This document shows, in pieces, positions 29,775 through 38,564 of a DNA stretch of 64,000 nt. The stretch is from Rhodoplanes sp963712435 (GTDB lineage Bacteria; Pseudomonadota; Alphaproteobacteria; Rhizobiales; Xanthobacteraceae): assembly GCA_963712435.1 (NCBI GenBank), contig CAVQIB010000001.1, positions 558,001-622,000 on the forward strand, given 5' to 3'. The notes under the pieces were generated by a model. The model was not told where the DNA came from. It ran no database searches and saw only the letters and a program-made list of their open reading frames with translations. Each line of letters opens with the position of its first letter. Within the stretch, counting starts at the first letter, position 1. The position numbers and the translations under genes were made by a program.

Positions 29775-29874
29775 GCCTGTGCCGCCGCCGCCCGGTTAAG
29801 AAATGGTAAACGAAGGGGTGCGATAAGGGAGATAGTATCAGGCGGGCGACATCGGGATCGGGCGATTTACTGGC

Positions 29875-31119
29875 ATGTCTGGGTCGCGACGAGGAAGCTT
29901 CCCTGGCGCAGGCCCGCGCGCGAAGCGCGCCGGGAGCAGGAATCACTTGGAATCACCTCCCCCTGAAAGGGGGAGGTCGGCGCATCGCAAGTCGGCTAGA
30001 GCCGACTTGCGACACTCTACGGCGCCGATCTCGGGCAAGCCCGAGATCGGGTGCGCCGGGAGGGGGTCGCAAGCCGTTCGCGACCCCTCCCCGGATCGTC
30101 GTGGACGATCCGACCCTCCCCTTTCAGGGGAGGGTAAATCCAAGCCCGCGGGCGTCGGTAGCTATGTTGGACAATGTGCGGCGCTGCCGTTCACCTCCGC
30201 GGATGTTGCGGCGGAGCTTGTGCGCTGGCTCGCGCATCTCGCAGCCGAGCGTCGCATGTCCGCCAAGACGGTCGAGGCCTATCAGCGCGACGCCCACCAG
30301 TTCCTCGCCTTCCTCGCGCATCACCTCGGCGAACGCCCCTCGCTCGCGAGCCTGAAGGCGCTTGCGCCGGCCGATGTGCGCGCCTTCATGGCGGCGCGGC
30401 GCGCGGACGGAATCTCCAGCCGCTCGCTGATGCGCGCGCTCGCCGGCGTGCGGTCCTTCGCCCGTTTCCTCGATCGCGAGGGCAAGGGCGAGATCGGCGC
30501 GCTATCCGCGGTGCGCGCGCCGAAAATCGCGAAAACGCTCCCGAAGCCGCTGACGATCGCCGCCGCCAAGCGCATCGCCGACACCGATCTGCGCGCCGGC
30601 GAGGAGCGCGAGCCCTGGGTGCTCGCGCGCGACGCCGCAGTCCTCGCGCTGCTGTACGGCTCGGGCCTGCGCATTTCCGAGGCGCTCGGCCTCAAGCGCA
30701 AGGATGTGGCCGCCCCCGGCGAGGGCGACGTGATCGTGGTGACCGGCAAGGGCGACAAGCGCCGCATGGTCCCGGTGCTCATGCAGGTTCTGCAGGCGAT
30801 CGCCGACTATGCCGCGCTCTGCCCCTACGACCTGCCGGCCGACGGGCCGCTGTTCGTCGGCGCGAAGGGCGGGCCGCTCTCGCCCCGCATCATCCAGCTC
30901 GCGATGGAGCGGCTGCGCGGCGCGCTCGGCCTGCCCGACAGCGCGACCCCGCATGCGCTGCGCCATTCCTTCGCGACGCACCTGCTCGTGCGCGGCGGCG
31001 ATCTGCGCGCAATCCAGGAACTGCTCGGCCACGCCTCGCTGTCGACGACGCAGATCTACACCGGCGTCGACAGCGAGCGGCTGATCGAGGTGTACCGGAA
31101 CGCGCATCCGCGCGCGTGA
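29875..31119 (+). CDS. xerC: XerC-type tyrosine recombinase, repeat in its N-terminal region
   Basis: A site-specific recombinase resolving chromosome dimers, or a close relative. The SAM-like N-terminal domain starts at LPFTSADVAAELVRWLAHLA. The catalytic residues are Arg in GSGLRISEALGL, Lys in VTGKGDKRRMVPV, HxLR in TPHALRHSFATHLL, His in LGHASLSTTQIY and the Tyr of that motif. The first in-frame ATG before the conserved domain is at 29875, and translation from it would run through a 179-bp palindromic repeat (29956-30134) to give 414 residues, about 95 more than usual. After the repeat no ATG precedes the domain. The start is therefore uncertain. Confidence 0.85.
   Translation: MSGSRRGSFPGAGPRAKRAGSRNHLESPPPERGRSAHRKSARADLRHSTAPISGKPEIGCAGRGSQAVRDPSPDRRGRSDPPLSGEGKSKPAGVGSYVGQCAALPFTSADVAAELVRWLAHLAAERRMSAKTVEAYQRDAHQFLAFLAHHLGERPSLASLKALAPADVRAFMAARRADGISSRSLMRALAGVRSFARFLDREGKGEIGALSAVRAPKIAKTLPKPLTIAAAKRIADTDLRAGEEREPWVLARDAAVLALLYGSGLRISEALGLKRKDVAAPGEGDVIVVTGKGDKRRMVPVLMQVLQAIADYAALCPYDLPADGPLFVGAKGGPLSPRIIQLAMERLRGALGLPDSATPHALRHSFATHLLVRGGDLRAIQELLGHASLSTTQIYTGVDSERLIEVYRNAHPRA
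29956..30134. repeat. palindromic repeat between priA and the xerC core
   Basis: The element begins CCTCCCCCTGAAAGGGGGAG and ends CCCTCCCCTTTCAGGGGAGG. Inside are a CAAGTCGGCTAGAGCCGACTTG palindrome and paired GATCTCGGGC/GCCCGAGATC arms. It is an expanded version of the 102-bp unit in cobC. Confidence 0.75.
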
Positions 31120-31190
31120 CGCGCAAACTCATTCGGCCGCCTGCGACGCGGCCGGCCTGGCGTCGGCGGCGTGTCCGATTGACTTGCAGC

Positions 31191-31255
31191 CCCCTCCCCA
31201 ACTTTCCCCCGCTTGCAGGGGAGGGAGTCGCGCGCAGCGCGGCGGGAGGGGGCGA
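31191..31255. repeat. palindromic repeat after xerC
   Basis: CCCCCTCCCC, TGCAGGGGAGGG and GCGGGAGGGGG arms lie between the convergent xerC and the membrane-protein gene. It may also serve as a transcription stop. Confidence 0.5.
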
Positions 31256-31257
31256 TC

Positions 31258-31866
31258 TTATTGTCCAGGGCCCAGGATGGCTGGTCCGGATGGCGGCAGG
31301 CCTGCATGCATGCGCCGGCGAATGCGCGCGAGCCGGCGCAGGAACCGGCCCGGACGGCCCGGCCGCATAAGCCAGGCGAGCCGTCGCAGACGGCGGCGGA
31401 TCGGCCGCAATTCGCGGCGAATCCACGCCTTGATCTGGACCTTGATCGGATCGATCAGCGCATGCGCGCGGGCGAGCCACGCGAGCACGTGCTCATAGAG
31501 CCAGCGGAACCAGGGGAGCTGCAACAGCTTCGGCCGCGTCACGTCGAAGATGAAGGCGGTGACGCCCATGCTCACCACCTTGGCGAGGCCGAGCGTCGCC
31601 ATCGCGCCGAGCCACGAGCCGTGCGCCAGCATCCACAGGCCGAGAAATTTGATCGGCAGCAGCAGCACGACCGGCACGAGAAAGACGAGCAGCGTCGGAT
31701 AGGGCGGCAGATGCTCGATCGCGGCGGCGACGCGGGCCTTCAACTGCGCCCAGGCGATGCGGTCGACGATCCACGCGACCAGCGGGCGCAGATGGTCCCA
31801 CAGCCACGCCTCGAACAGGAAGACGAGGGCGAGCAGGATCCAGAACGGGCGGGTTATGGCGCGCAT
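31258..31866 (-). CDS. conserved membrane protein of unknown function
   Basis: A 202-residue protein. Hydrophobic segments lie near residues 7-25 (FWILLALVFLFEAWLW) and 58-78 (TLLVFLVPVVLLLPIKFLGL), with a weaker one at about 85-105. They are followed by a strongly basic C-terminal half (IRRELRPIRRRLRRLAWLMR). The pattern matches uncharacterised proteins in Hyphomicrobiales. It probably sits in the inner membrane with the Arg-rich tail in the cytoplasm. ATG 31866 is chosen because it places the first membrane helix near the N-terminus. Function unknown. Confidence 0.7.
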   Translation of the reverse strand: MRAITRPFWILLALVFLFEAWLWDHLRPLVAWIVDRIAWAQLKARVAAAIEHLPPYPTLLVFLVPVVLLLPIKFLGLWMLAHGSWLGAMATLGLAKVVSMGVTAFIFDVTRPKLLQLPWFRWLYEHVLAWLARAHALIDPIKVQIKAWIRRELRPIRRRLRRLAWLMRPGRPGRFLRRLARIRRRMHAGLPPSGPAILGPGQ

Positions 31867-32177
31867 GCGGTTGAGTATAGGCGATTGGCGGCTGGGGTTC
31901 ATTGGCCCCGTCCCCAACCCTCCCGGCGATCGCACGGTCGTCCGGGTGAGTTCCGCCGGAAGCGATGCAAGTCGCTGTACCGCAAGGTCCCCGTCGCTAC
32001 GCCAGTTCGGGACGCCGTTGCCGCCACTCGCAGTTGTTGTCATCGTCCGCGCGCCAGCGGACGATCCAGTAACCCCGGTCTCTCTCGTATTCCGTAGGCA
32101 TCCGCGGTGTTTACTGGATGCTCCGCTTGAACGGAGCATGACGGCGGGGTTCGCGCGAGCGCCGCTTTAGCCCCTGC
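31867..32177. repeat. 311-bp gene-free stretch with two-hairpin repeat (copy 2)
   Basis: Positions 32035-32141 contain TGTTGTCATCGTCCGCGCGC, ACGATCCAGTAACCCC and, further on, TTTACTGGATGCTCCGCTTG with ACGGAGCATGA. In reverse complement it matches the repeat at 26698-26801. The remainder carries no recognisable gene. Confidence 0.7.
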
Positions 32178-33585
32178 TCACACATGGATCGCCCGTTTCT
32201 CGACGGCGAGGGCGGCTTCCTTCACCGCTTCGGAGAGCGTCGGGTGGGCGTGGCAGGTGCGCGCGATGTCCTCGGACGACGCGCCGAACTCCATCGCGAC
32301 GGCGGCTTCCGCGATCATGTTGCCGGCGTCGGGGCCGAGAATATGCACGCCGAGCACGCGGTCGGTTTTCGCGTCGGCCAGCACTTTCACAAAGCCTTCG
32401 GTCTGCTTGTTGACCTTGGCGCGGCCGTTCGCCGTGAACGGGAAACTTCCCGACATTGTAGGCGACGCCGGCGGCCTTCAGCTCCTCCTCGGTTTTGCCG
32501 ACGGAAGCGAGCTCCGGATAGGTGTAGACGACATTGGGGATCACGTCGTAGTTCACGTGCCCCGCGCGGCCCGCGAGGATTTCCGCGACCGCGACGCCTT
32601 CGTCCTCCGCCTTGTGCGCGAGCATGGGACCGGCGATCACGTCGCCGATCGCGTAGACGCCCGGCACATTGGTGGCGAAATGCGCATCCGTGATCACCCG
32701 CCCGCGCTCGTCGAGCGCAACGCCGGCCGCATCAAGGCCGAGCCCCGCGGTAAAGGGCACGCGGCCGACCGCAATCAGCGCCACGTCCGCCTCGATCGTC
32801 TCGGCCGCGCCGCCCTTGACCGGCTCGACGCCGGCCTTCAGCCGCGGCCCGCTCGCATCGATGCCGGTCACCTTGGCGGCGAGCTTGAAGCTCATCCCCT
32901 GCTTCTGAAGAAGCCGCTGGAATTGCCGCGCCACGTCGAGGTCGATGCCGGGCACGATGCGGTCGAGGAACTCGACCACGACCACCTCGGCGCCGAGCCG
33001 CCGCCACACCGAGCCGAGCTCGAGCCCGATCACGCCCGCGCCGACGACGAGCAGGCGCTCCGGCACGCGGGCAAGCGTGAGCGCGCCGGTGGACGAGACG
33101 ATGCGCTGCTCGTCGATCGTCACGCCCTTGAGCTTCGCCACGTCCGAGCCGGTCGCGATGACGATGTTCTTCGTCTCGATCGTCTGTTTCGCGCCGTCCG
33201 CTCCCGTCACCTCGACCTTGCCCGGCGCGGCGATCCGGCCCAGTCCGGCGAACGTGTCGACCTTGTTCTTTTTCAGCAGAAACGCGACGCCCTTGACGTT
33301 GCCGTCGACCCCCTCGTCCTTGAACCGCATCATGCCGGGAAGGTCGAGCTCGGGCGCGCCGATCTTGATGCCCATCCCGGCAAAGGCGTGCGCCGCCTGT
33401 TCGTAAAGCTCGGAGGCGTGCAGCAGGGCTTTCGACGGGATGCAGCCGACATTGAGGCACGTGCCGCCGAAGGTTGCGTTCTTCTCGACGACGGCGGTCT
33501 TCAGACCAAGCTGGGCGGCGCGAATGGCGCACACATAGCCGCCGGGTCCGGAACCGATGACGATCAAATCGTAAGGCTCAGCCAT
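32178..33585 (-). CDS. lpdA: dihydrolipoyl dehydrogenase, one frameshift
   Basis: The E3 flavoprotein of 2-oxoacid dehydrogenase complexes, re-oxidising lipoamide with NAD+. The FAD motif is VIGSGPGGYVCAIRAAQLG. The redox-active disulfide is in GGTCLNVGCIPSKALLH, the NAD motif in VVGAGVIGLELGSVW and the catalytic His in CHAHPTLSEAVKEA. The last roughly 90 residues (FPFTANGRAKVNKQTEGF onward) are in a second frame: at about 32440 the sequence has TTTCCC where TTCCC would keep the frame, a one-base homopolymer insertion. The gene is otherwise complete. No 2-oxoacid dehydrogenase genes are adjacent. Confidence 0.93.
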
Positions 33586-33707
33586 GATGATTCACGATGC
33601 GTTGTGTCATGCGGGTGGCGGTCGCCGAGCGACGCAGAGCGCCGCCCCGCGGCCTGGCAGGATGCGCAGCGAATCTATCACAACAAGCGCCGCGTCTGTG
33701 TCCCGCC

Positions 33708-34659
33708 TCAATACTCGCCGACAGCGTTCGCCGCATAGGCGGCGCAGCCGAACAGGCCGGGCTCGGCGCAGGTGACGAGCAGGGTCGGGAATCCCCTCCA
33801 GCAAATGCGCGTGCGGCGGATGCGCGACAAACGCCTTGCGAAAGAGCTTGGCGTCGATGCGGCGGCCGAGCTTCGCCGCGACCCCGCCGGCGATATAGAC
33901 GCCCCCCATGGCCTTGAAGCTGAGCGCGATGTCGCCGGCAAAGCGGCCGAGCAGACGGACGAACAGCTCGACCGTCGCGCGCGCGGCGGCCTCGCCCGCG
34001 TTCGCTTCCGCCTCGATCGTCTGGGCGGGAAGGGCGGGACGCTCGGGATGCATCACGCGATAGAGCCGTTCGAGACCGGGGCCTGACAGCACGGTCTCCG
34101 CCGACACCGCCTCGACCTCCTCGGCGATGCGCGCGAACACCGCCCACTCCTCGCGCGTCGCCGGACCAAACGACATGTGGCCCGCCTCGGTCGCAAGCGC
34201 AAACCACGAATGGCCCTCGGGAAAGAGGGCGGCGACGCCGAGGCCGGTGCCGGGGCCGAGCACCGCCTTCGGGCCGTTGCGGACGGGAAGCGCCGGCCCG
34301 AGTTGGCGGACATCCTCCGGCTCGAACCAGGGCAAGGCCCAGGCCAGCGCCTCGAAATCGTTGAGCGCGCGCACGTAGCGGAAGCTGAAGCGGTGCTGGA
34401 TCGCGTCGAGATCGATCTCCCAGGCGCGGTTGGTGAGCACGATGCGACGGCCCTGAACGGGGCCCGCCACGGCGAGCACGGCGGCGTCGGGCCGCTGCCC
34501 CATGTTTTCCATGCGGGTGAGATAATCGCCGATCGCCGCGACCAGTCCTGGCACGGAATCGTTGGCGAACGCGTGGACATGCTCCGGACGGCCGGTGCGG
34601 CCCGCGACCGCCAGCCGCGTATTGCTCCCGCCGATATCGGCGACAAGCGTCGTGCTCAT
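33708..34659 (-). CDS. glk: glucokinase, one frameshift near the end
   Basis: An ATP-dependent glucokinase of the GlcK type. The phosphate motif is VADIGGSNTRLAVAG; the catalytic region includes ALNDFEALAWALPW and the sugar site GPGTGLGVAALFPEG. Near 33792 the frame shifts: the first frame ends in DPARHLRR and the second gives LLVTCAEPGLFGCAAYAANA to the stop at 33708. ATG 34659 overlaps the corrected stop of the upstream CaiB-type gene (GAATGAGC). As sequenced the two genes read as one 727-residue ORF, which I regard as an artefact of an indel in the upstream gene. Confidence 0.9.
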
Positions 34660-35790
34660 TCGATCGACCCCGCGCGTATCGGCGCAAACTCGCGCCGCAG
34701 CCTGTTCCGTGTGCTCGCCCAAACCCGGCACCGGCCTATAGGGCTCCGCGCGATCCCGCGGCGGGGCCGGATAGGACAAGAGACCGGAAGGCGAGCCGAC
34801 TGTGATGCGCCGCAAATGCGGATGCCGGGCGAATAGCGCAAGATCGCTCACGCGTGCAAAGGCAATCTCGGCGGCGGCGAGCTTCTCGAGCAGCGGCTCG
34901 GCGTCGAGCGCGCCGAACGCGGCTTGCACGCGCGCGTCGGTTTCCGCGCGCCGCTTGACCCGCTCGACATTGGTCGCAAACAAGGGGTCCGCCGCGAGCG
35001 CTTCGTCCGCGAGCACGCGCTCGGCGAGGATGCGCCATTCGCGATCGCTCTGGATGGAGATCAGAATGGCGGCCCCGTCCTTGCTCCGGAACACGCCATA
35101 GGGCGAGATGCTCGGATGCGCGAGCCCGATCCGCTGAGGCGTGCGGCCTCCCTCGTGCTGGATGAGCGGGACGGTCATCCACTCGGCGATCGCGTCGAAC
35201 AGCGAAACCGAGAGCTCGGCGCCCTCGCCGCTGCGGGAGCGGGCGATCAGCGCTTCGAGGATCGCCTCATAGGCGGCGAGCCCGGCGGCGATGTCGACCA
35301 CGGACACGCCGACCCGCGCCGGGGCCTCGGGACCGCCGGTGATCGACACGAGACCGCAATCCGCCTGGATCAGCAGGTCGTAGGCCTTGCGCTGCGCATA
35401 GGGGCCGCGCTCGCCATAACCGGAGATTGAGCAGACCACGAGGCGCGGATGCTCGCGGCGCAGCCGCGCGACGGAAAAGCCGAGCCGATCGATCGCGCCC
35501 GGCTTGAGGTTCTGCACAAATATGTCGGCCTTGGCGAGCATCGCCTCGAGCAGCGCCTTGTCTTGCGCCGACGCGAGATCGAGCACGACCGATTCCTTGC
35601 CGCGGTTGAGCCAGACGAAATAGGCGCTCTCGCCCTGGGCGAGATCATCATAGCCGCGCGCAAAGTCGCCCTCCGGCCGCTCGATCTTGATCACCCGCGC
35701 GCCCGCGTCGGCCAGCCGGCAGGCGCACAGGGGCGCGGCCACCGCCTGTTCGAGCGAAACGACGAGAAGGCCGGAGAGAGGAAGCGTCAT
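34656..35790 (-). CDS. CaiB/BaiF family III CoA-transferase
   Basis: A family III CoA-transferase of about 378 residues, moving CoA between carboxylic acids. Typical features are LVVSLEQAVAAPLCACRLAD, GADVIKIE-like ARVIKIERPEGDFARGYD, LNRGKESVVLDL and the catalytic Asp in KAYDLLIQADCG. The C-terminus reads PVPGLGEHTEQ. One extra G in CAGGCTGCGG (about 34710) moves the frame; corrected, it ends LRREFAPIRAGSIE with TGA overlapping the glk start. The substrate is unknown. Coupling to glucokinase has no obvious metabolic logic. Confidence 0.85.
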
Positions 35791-35934
35791 GGATGAAGCA
35801 ATGGGGCGCCGGCGCCTGTGAAAGGGTCATGTCATCGCCGGGCTTCTAGCACGATTGTATTGCGCTCGATCAATGCGTCTCTCCGCCGGCGAGCGATGGA
35901 AGCCGCCGGTTGACCGGTTTCGCCGCCGCCTTCT

Positions 35935-37038
35935 TCAGTCCCACACGTCGCGGGCAAGCTCGACGATCATTCCGAGCTTCGCCCATTGCTCCTCCTCCGC
36001 GAGCAGATTGCCTTCCTCGGTCGAGGCGAAGCCGCATTGCGGACTGAGCGCAAGCTGGTCGAGCGCGGCGAATTTGGTCGCCTCGTCGATGCGGCGCTTG
36101 ACCGCGTCGGGGCTTTCCAGCGTGCCGCTCTTCGAGGTCACGAGCCCGAGCACCACGATCTTCTTGCCCTTGGGGAGGAAGCGCAGCGGCTCGAAGCCGC
36201 CGGCGCGCTCGGTATCGTATTCCAGGAAATAGCCATCATAGTCGATCCCGCCCAACAGCCGCTCGGCGATCGGCTCGTAGCCGCCCTCGGAAATCCATTG
36301 CGAGCGGAAATTGCCGCGGCAGACATGGGTCGTGATCACCATGTCGGACGGCCGTTCGGCGATCGCGTAATTGATCACGTCGGCATAGATCTGCGGCAGC
36401 TTCTCGACTTCTTCGCCACGCTCGCGCGCCTTCAGCAGCTGTTCCTTCGAGCAGAGATAGGCCCACACCGTGTCGTCGAACTGCAGGTAGCGGCAGCCCG
36501 CATCGTAGAAGGCCTTCACCGCCTTGCGATAGGCGCGGCCGAGATCGTCGAAGAACGCGTCGAGCTGCGGATAGACGCTGCTGCTGATTTCCTTGCGGCC
36601 GCCGCGGAAGTGCAGCACGGACGGCGACGGAATGGTCATTTTCGGCGTCTGCCTGGCGTTGGCCTTGAGGAACTTGAAATGCTCGATCATCGGATGGCCG
36701 GAGAAGCCGATCCGTCCGGTCACCCGCACGCCTTCCGCGCGCGTCTGGACGCCGTGGAACTGGATGCCCTCGGCCGCGCGATAGCCTTCGACGCCGTCGA
36801 GCTTCTTCAGGAAATCGAAGTGCCACCATGACCGCCGGAACTCGCCGTCCGTGATCGACTGCAGGCCGATCTCCTCCTGCTTGGCGATGACTTTCTTGAT
36901 CTCCGCGTCCTCGATCCGGCGCAGCTCGGCGTCGGACAGGGCGCCGTTCTCGTGCCGGCTGCGCGCTTCCTTGAGCGCCGCCGGCCGCAGAAGGCTGCCG
37001 ACATGGTCGGCGCGAAACGGTGGCCTTGATCGTGACAT
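35935..37038 (-). CDS. MetE C-terminal-like cobalamin-independent methyltransferase
   Basis: A 367-residue protein of the cobalamin-independent methionine synthase II family, resembling only the C-terminal catalytic half of MetE. It starts FRADHVGSLLRPAALKEARS and contains LQSITDGEFRRSWWHFDF, YLQFDDTVWAYLCS and ITTHVCRGNFRSQW, where His and Cys are the probable zinc ligands. Near the end come LALSPQCGFAS and a second Cys. Such short proteins transfer methyl groups with varied donors. It follows livF by 37 bp in the same operon, suggesting a link to the imported compound. ATG 37038 has GGGAGG upstream. Confidence 0.8.
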   Translation of the reverse strand: MSRSRPPFRADHVGSLLRPAALKEARSRHENGALSDAELRRIEDAEIKKVIAKQEEIGLQSITDGEFRRSWWHFDFLKKLDGVEGYRAAEGIQFHGVQTRAEGVRVTGRIGFSGHPMIEHFKFLKANARQTPKMTIPSPSVLHFRGGRKEISSSVYPQLDAFFDDLGRAYRKAVKAFYDAGCRYLQFDDTVWAYLCSKEQLLKARERGEEVEKLPQIYADVINYAIAERPSDMVITTHVCRGNFRSQWISEGGYEPIAERLLGGIDYDGYFLEYDTERAGGFEPLRFLPKGKKIVVLGLVTSKSGTLESPDAVKRRIDEATKFAALDQLALSPQCGFASTEEGNLLAEEEQWAKLGMIVELARDVWD

Positions 37039-37075
37039 CGCATCCTCCCTGGGCGGAATACTTGCTCGCGGCGGA

Positions 37076-37819
37076 TCAATGCGTCCGCCGCGCATGGCCG
37101 GCGCGGCGCGGCTCGGCGTCGCTCACGCCGATATACTTCTCGAGAACCTGGCGATCGTTTCCGAGCGTTGCGCTGTCGCCGGTATAGACGACGGCGCCGC
37201 GTTCCAGGATCACCGCACGATCGGTAACGCCGAGAACCTTCTGCGCGTTCTGCTCGACCAGAATGGCGGACAGGCCTTCCTCGCGCGTGATGCGGGTGAG
37301 CGCGGCGAGCAGCTCCTCGACGATGATGGGGGCGAGGCCCTCGAGCGGCTCGTCGAGGAGGACGAGCTTCGGATTGAGCACGAGCGCCCGGCCGAGCGCG
37401 AGCATCTGCTGCTCGCCGCCCGAGAGCTGGTTGCCCATATTGTTCTGGCGTTCGCCCAGCCGGGGAAACAGCTGGTAGACCTTGTCCGGCGTCCACGGGC
37501 CGGGGCGCGCAATCGCGGTGAGATTCTCGTGCAGGGTCAGTGATTTGAAGATGTTGCGCTCCTGCGGCACCCAGCCGATGCCGGCATGCGCGCGCTGGTC
37601 GGGCCGCAACCGGGTGATGTCGCGGCCGGCCAGGTGGATGGCGCCGCCGCGATAGCGCGTGACGCCGACGATCGAATTCACGAGCGTGGTCTTGCCCATG
37701 CCGTTGCGCCCGAGCAGCGCGAGCGAATGCCCCTCCTGAAGCGACAGCGTGACGTCGGACAGCACGATGGCTTCGCCATAGCCCGCGCTCAGGCGCTCGA
37801 TGGTGAGGAGATCAGGCAT
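37076..37819 (-). CDS. livF: branched-chain-type ABC transporter ATPase LivF
   Basis: A 247-residue ATP-binding protein. Walker A is LLGRNGMGKTTLVNS, the signature LSGGEQQMLALGRAL and Walker B LVLLDEPLEGLAP. TIERLSAGYG at the N-terminus and the short length mark it as LivF rather than LivG. Start ATG 37819 overlaps the end of livG by 8 bp. It is part of a complete five-component HAAT importer, livK-H-M-G-F. The C-terminal YIGVSDAEPRR is usual for the family. Confidence 0.92.
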   Translation of the reverse strand: MPDLLTIERLSAGYGEAIVLSDVTLSLQEGHSLALLGRNGMGKTTLVNSIVGVTRYRGGAIHLAGRDITRLRPDQRAHAGIGWVPQERNIFKSLTLHENLTAIARPGPWTPDKVYQLFPRLGERQNNMGNQLSGGEQQMLALGRALVLNPKLVLLDEPLEGLAPIIVEELLAALTRITREEGLSAILVEQNAQKVLGVTDRAVILERGAVVYTGDSATLGNDRQVLEKYIGVSDAEPRRAGHARRTH

Positions 37820-38564
37820 CGAACGCCTCGCCGAGATAGACCGCCCGCACCCGCGGGTCATGCGCGACTTCGTCCGCGGAGCCCTCGACCAGCATCTCGC
37901 CATTCACCAGCACCGAGATACGGTCGGCGAAGGAGAACACGATGTCCATGTCATGCTCGATCAACAGGACCGTGACGTCGGAGGGGAGCGACGCGATGGT
38001 GGCGAGGATTTCCTGGCGCTCGGAGTCCGGAACGCCGGCCGCCGGCTCGTCGAGCAGGAGCAGACGCGGACGGCAGGCGAAGGCGAGCGCGATTTCGAGG
38101 AGCCGCTGCTTGCCGTAAGGCAGGATCGCGGTCCGTTCCCGCATAACATCGACGAGGCGAAAGCGCTCGAGCAGATCGGCGATCTCCTCGACCACGCCCG
38201 CGCGGCTGCCGACCGTCCGCCACCAATGCGTGCCGGTGCCGAGACGCTCGGAGATCGCAAGGCCGAGCGTCTCGAGCGGGGTCAGGTCGCCGAACAGTTG
38301 GTTGATCTGAAACGTGCGCGCCATCCCAAGCCGCACCCTATCGTGCGGCTCGACATGCGTGATGTCCTTGCCGTCGAGCAGAATCGCGCCGCTCGAGGGG
38401 CGCAGGACGCCGGTCAGGAGATTGATGACGGTGGTCTTGCCCGCGCCGTTCGGACCGATCAGCGCGTGCCTTGCCCCTTTTTCCAGGCAGAGCGACACCT
38501 GGTTGGCGGCGACGATGCCGCCGAAGCGCTTTTCCAGCGCGCGCGTTTCGAGCACCGGCGTCAC
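37812..38564 (-). CDS. livG: branched-chain-type ABC transporter ATPase LivG
   Basis: A 250-residue ATP-binding protein with Walker A in LIGPNGAGKTTVINLLTG, the LivG-specific MARTFQINQLFGDLTPLE, a degenerate signature around LPYGKQRLLEIALA and Walker B in LLLLDEPAAGVPDSE. The start is GTG 38564 in a GTGA overlap with the livM stop, preceded by GGAGG at 6 bp. The longer reading frame upstream lies inside livM. It works with LivF to power import. Confidence 0.92.
   Translation of the reverse strand: MTPVLETRALEKRFGGIVAANQVSLCLEKGARHALIGPNGAGKTTVINLLTGVLRPSSGAILLDGKDITHVEPHDRVRLGMARTFQINQLFGDLTPLETLGLAISERLGTGTHWWRTVGSRAGVVEEIADLLERFRLVDVMRERTAILPYGKQRLLEIALAFACRPRLLLLDEPAAGVPDSERQEILATIASLPSDVTVLLIEHDMDIVFSFADRISVLVNGEMLVEGSADEVAHDPRVRAVYLGEAFDA

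Noticed and set aside
27735..29966. A 743-codon plus-strand frame opposite priA
   Set aside because: It is an antisense artefact of codon bias. PriA motifs and zinc cysteines are on the minus strand.
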